This document shows positions 6,514 through 7,288 of a stretch of 7,288 nucleotides of DNA, one piece after another. This stretch comes from Clostridiales bacterium (lineage in GTDB: Bacteria > Bacillota > Clostridia > Monoglobales > Monoglobaceae): the NCBI GenBank assembly GCA_016303265.1, contig JAEDLZ010000069.1, positions 1 to 7,288 of the forward strand, in the 5' to 3' direction. The position numbers and the translations under genes are program-made. The notes below the pieces were generated by a model that saw only the letters and a list, made by a program, of their open reading frames with translations, was not told where the DNA came from and made no database searches. The number at the start of each line of letters is the position of its first letter. Positions within the stretch are counted from its first letter, which is position 1.

Positions 6514-6717
6514 TTGAAAATTGAAAAAATCAGCATAGGTTTTGACGCAGAAAAATTAAAAGCCGTCAAGTTTTTTATGCCGAAAGACAGCCCGTCTCTT
6601 GAAGAACAGCTGACAGAACAGATAGAAAAAATATATCAAAAGGTAGTGCCACAGCCTGCACGGTTATACATTGAGGAGGTTATGAAGGATAATCCGAAAC
6701 AGGGCAAAAAGGCATAA
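6514..6717 (+). CDS. DUF6103-like small protein
   Basis: This is a 67-residue protein read from TTG 6514 (a GTG at 6505 would add three residues but lies inside the ribosome binding site). The pattern is a short strand (KISIGFD), then EKLKAVKFFM, then a LEEQLTEQIEKIYQKVVP helix and ARLYIEE. It matches my memory of DUF6103 proteins, small proteins of unknown function common in Clostridia conjugative elements, near mobilisation genes. The strand-helix-helix layout loosely recalls ribbon-helix-helix proteins, but no DNA-binding role is shown. It starts 5 bases after the previous stop, so it ends the second transcription unit, before a 203-base non-coding region. Confidence 0.74.
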   Translation: MKIEKISIGFDAEKLKAVKFFMPKDSPSLEEQLTEQIEKIYQKVVPQPARLYIEEVMKDNPKQGKKA

Positions 6718-6744
6718 AACAGAGCCGAAATATTTTTAAGCAGG

Positions 6745-6777
6745 AAAAAGCTTGGTGCGTTTTATCACGCACCAAGC
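6745..6777 (-). terminator. perfect hairpin with T-run on the minus strand
   Basis: GCTTGGTGCGT (6750-6760) and ACGCACCAAGC (6767-6777) form a perfect 11 bp stem with a 6-base loop. On the minus strand the stem is followed directly by TTTTT (complement of 6745-6749), the layout of an intrinsic terminator. On the plus strand no T-run follows. There is no minus-strand gene in the window for it to end, so it may instead serve as a protein-binding palindrome. Confidence 0.5.
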
Positions 6778-6785
6778 CTCAAACA

Positions 6786-6806
6786 CCGACCGGCAGTGCC
6801 GTTCGG
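6786..6806. repeat. GC-rich imperfect hairpin
   Basis: CCGA (6786-6789) pairs with TCGG (6803-6806) and CGGC (6791-6794) with GCCG (6798-6801), with one C/T mismatch between the two blocks and an AGT loop. No T-run follows on either strand, so it is not a standard terminator. It lies between the first hairpin and the GGTGCGG repeats. Confidence 0.5.
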
Positions 6807-6809
6807 GAG

Positions 6810-6903
6810 GGTGCGGTTTGAAAATTTTGGTGCGGTTTTTGGTGCGGTATGCCTGATTTACAAGGAATAATGCGGACTGTGTGAGGTCATATCACGGGTG
6901 CGG
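6810..6903 (+). repeat. four direct copies of GGTGCGG
   Basis: GGTGCGG occurs at 6810-6816, 6829-6835, 6841-6847 and 6897-6903. The first two share GGTGCGGTTT and the middle two share TTGGTGCGGT. Start-to-start distances are 19, 12 and 56 bases. Repeats of this size on one strand ahead of a DNA-binding protein gene suggest binding sites, for which the ribbon-helix-helix-like protein downstream is the obvious candidate. Confidence 0.6.
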
Positions 6904-6920
6904 AAGGGAGTGAGGCAAAT

Positions 6921-7288
6921 ATGAGCAAGCAACACATAAGTTTTTGGATAAAAAACTCAAACCTGAAGGAATGTGAAATCAACATGAAAAGCATAGGGTG
7001 TAACAGCCGCAGCGACTACATTGACAAGGCGGTTGAATTCTATAACGGATACATTCATAACAAAAATAACGAGGACTATGTCAATAAAAATGTTGTAAAT
7101 ACTGTTCAGGCTTTGCTTGACAGCTTCGAGAAAAGGCTGGCACGGCAGATGTTCAAACAGTCGGTTGAAATATCAAAAATATTCTGGCTGATAGTCAAAG
7201 AGATGGAGATTGAACCGGAGGATGCGGACACACTTCACGCAAGCTGCGTTGACGAAGTCAAAAAGATTAACGGAGCAATAAAATTCCC
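6921..7288 (+). CDS. ribbon-helix-helix-like relaxosome-type protein, 3' end outside window
   Basis: The first 122 residues are visible. The frame starts at ATG 6921 behind GGGAGTGAGG (6906-6915), and the upstream in-frame stop at 6882-6884 leaves no other start. The N-terminus has the layout of a ribbon-helix-helix fold: a short strand (KQHISFWI, 3-10), a helix (LKECEINMKSIG), a turn, and a second helix starting at SRSDYIDKAVEFYNGYI (29-45). The rest (FEKRLARQMFKQSVEISKIF, later VKKINGAIKF) is helical and resembles proteins I recall encoded just before relaxase genes in clostridial conjugative elements. A role as a DNA-binding partner of the relaxase or as regulator of the mobilisation genes is inferred from fold and place. 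The reading frame is still open at the right edge. Confidence 0.82.
   Translation, partial: MSKQHISFWIKNSNLKECEINMKSIGCNSRSDYIDKAVEFYNGYIHNKNNEDYVNKNVVNTVQALLDSFEKRLARQMFKQSVEISKIFWLIVKEMEIEPEDADTLHASCVDEVKKINGAIKF

Larger units (their letters stand above)
6718..6920. promoter_or_regulatory. non-coding region with hairpins and GGTGCGG repeats, possible operator or oriT part
   Basis: These 203 bases carry no plausible gene. They hold two hairpins (6750-6777 and 6786-6806) and four direct copies of GGTGCGG (6810, 6829, 6841, 6897), while the arms of the first hairpin carry the same core as an inverted pair (GGTGCG at 6754, CGCACC at 6768). The region precedes a ribbon-helix-helix-like gene. 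Such arrangements occur at autoregulated operators and at origins of transfer. I could not find a convincing -35/-10 pair or a nic site by eye; TTTACA at 6857-6862 resembles a -35 box but has no good partner. Confidence 0.5.

Noticed and set aside
6750..6777. Hairpin as a plus-strand terminator for the DUF6103-like gene
   Set aside because: On the plus strand the stem is followed by CTCAAAC with no T-run.
6810..6903. GGTGCGG repeats as a CRISPR array or replication iterons
   Set aside because: The units are only 7-10 bases with uneven spacing of 12 to 56 bases, and there is no replication initiator gene or CRISPR-like repeat-spacer regularity in the window.

Overview
The window looks like the conjugation and accessory part of an integrative and conjugative element (ICE, conjugative transposon) from a low-to-moderate GC Firmicute, most likely a Clostridia-type gut anaerobe. 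Reasons: a VirB4-like ATPase of the kind found in Clostridioides/Ruminococcaceae elements, a membrane-anchored NlpC/P60 hydrolase beside it, several small proteins typical of such elements (LPD28-like, DUF6103-like, a ribbon-helix-helix-like protein), strong AGGAGG-type ribosome binding sites, frequent TTG starts, and every gene on the + strand. Family assignments come from motif recognition; no database search was run.

Layout. Positions 1-1221 are the 3' part of the VirB4-like mating-channel ATPase (its 5' end lies outside the window). It overlaps by one base an unrecognised acidic protein (1221-1649), followed by an unrecognised protein with a Cys/His-rich C-terminus (1668-2303), a one-pass membrane NlpC/P60 peptidoglycan hydrolase (2317-3276), a 73-residue basic protein (3289-3510) and an unrecognised 390-residue protein (3503-4675). 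These are tightly packed or overlapping and look like one operon, closed by a clear intrinsic terminator at 4700-4727. Only 18 bases after the terminator T-run starts a C5-cytosine DNA methyltransferase (4746-5846), then an LPD28-like protein (5864-6508), a DUF6103-like small protein (6514-6717), a 203-base non-coding region with two hairpins and repeated GGTGCGG words, and the start of a ribbon-helix-helix-like protein (6921 to the right edge), of the sort often found ahead of a relaxase gene.

The most striking observation is the methyltransferase. Its conserved motifs are in circularly permuted order: the protein starts just before motif II, runs through IV (catalytic PCQ), VI (ENV), VIII (QNRER), IX and X, and ends with motif I (the AdoMet-binding FSGIGAFEK), which is normally at the N-terminus. 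An in-frame stop directly before the ATG and the absence of any motif I upstream argue against a mis-called start. A four-cysteine zinc-ribbon-like insert sits between motifs IV and VI. No restriction endonuclease is visible, so an orphan, protective role for the element's DNA is the simplest reading.

Together the genes suggest a transfer module: ATPase and wall hydrolase for the mating channel, an orphan methyltransferase that may protect transferred DNA from host restriction, and a DNA-binding protein next to a repeat-rich non-coding region that could be an operator or part of an origin of transfer.
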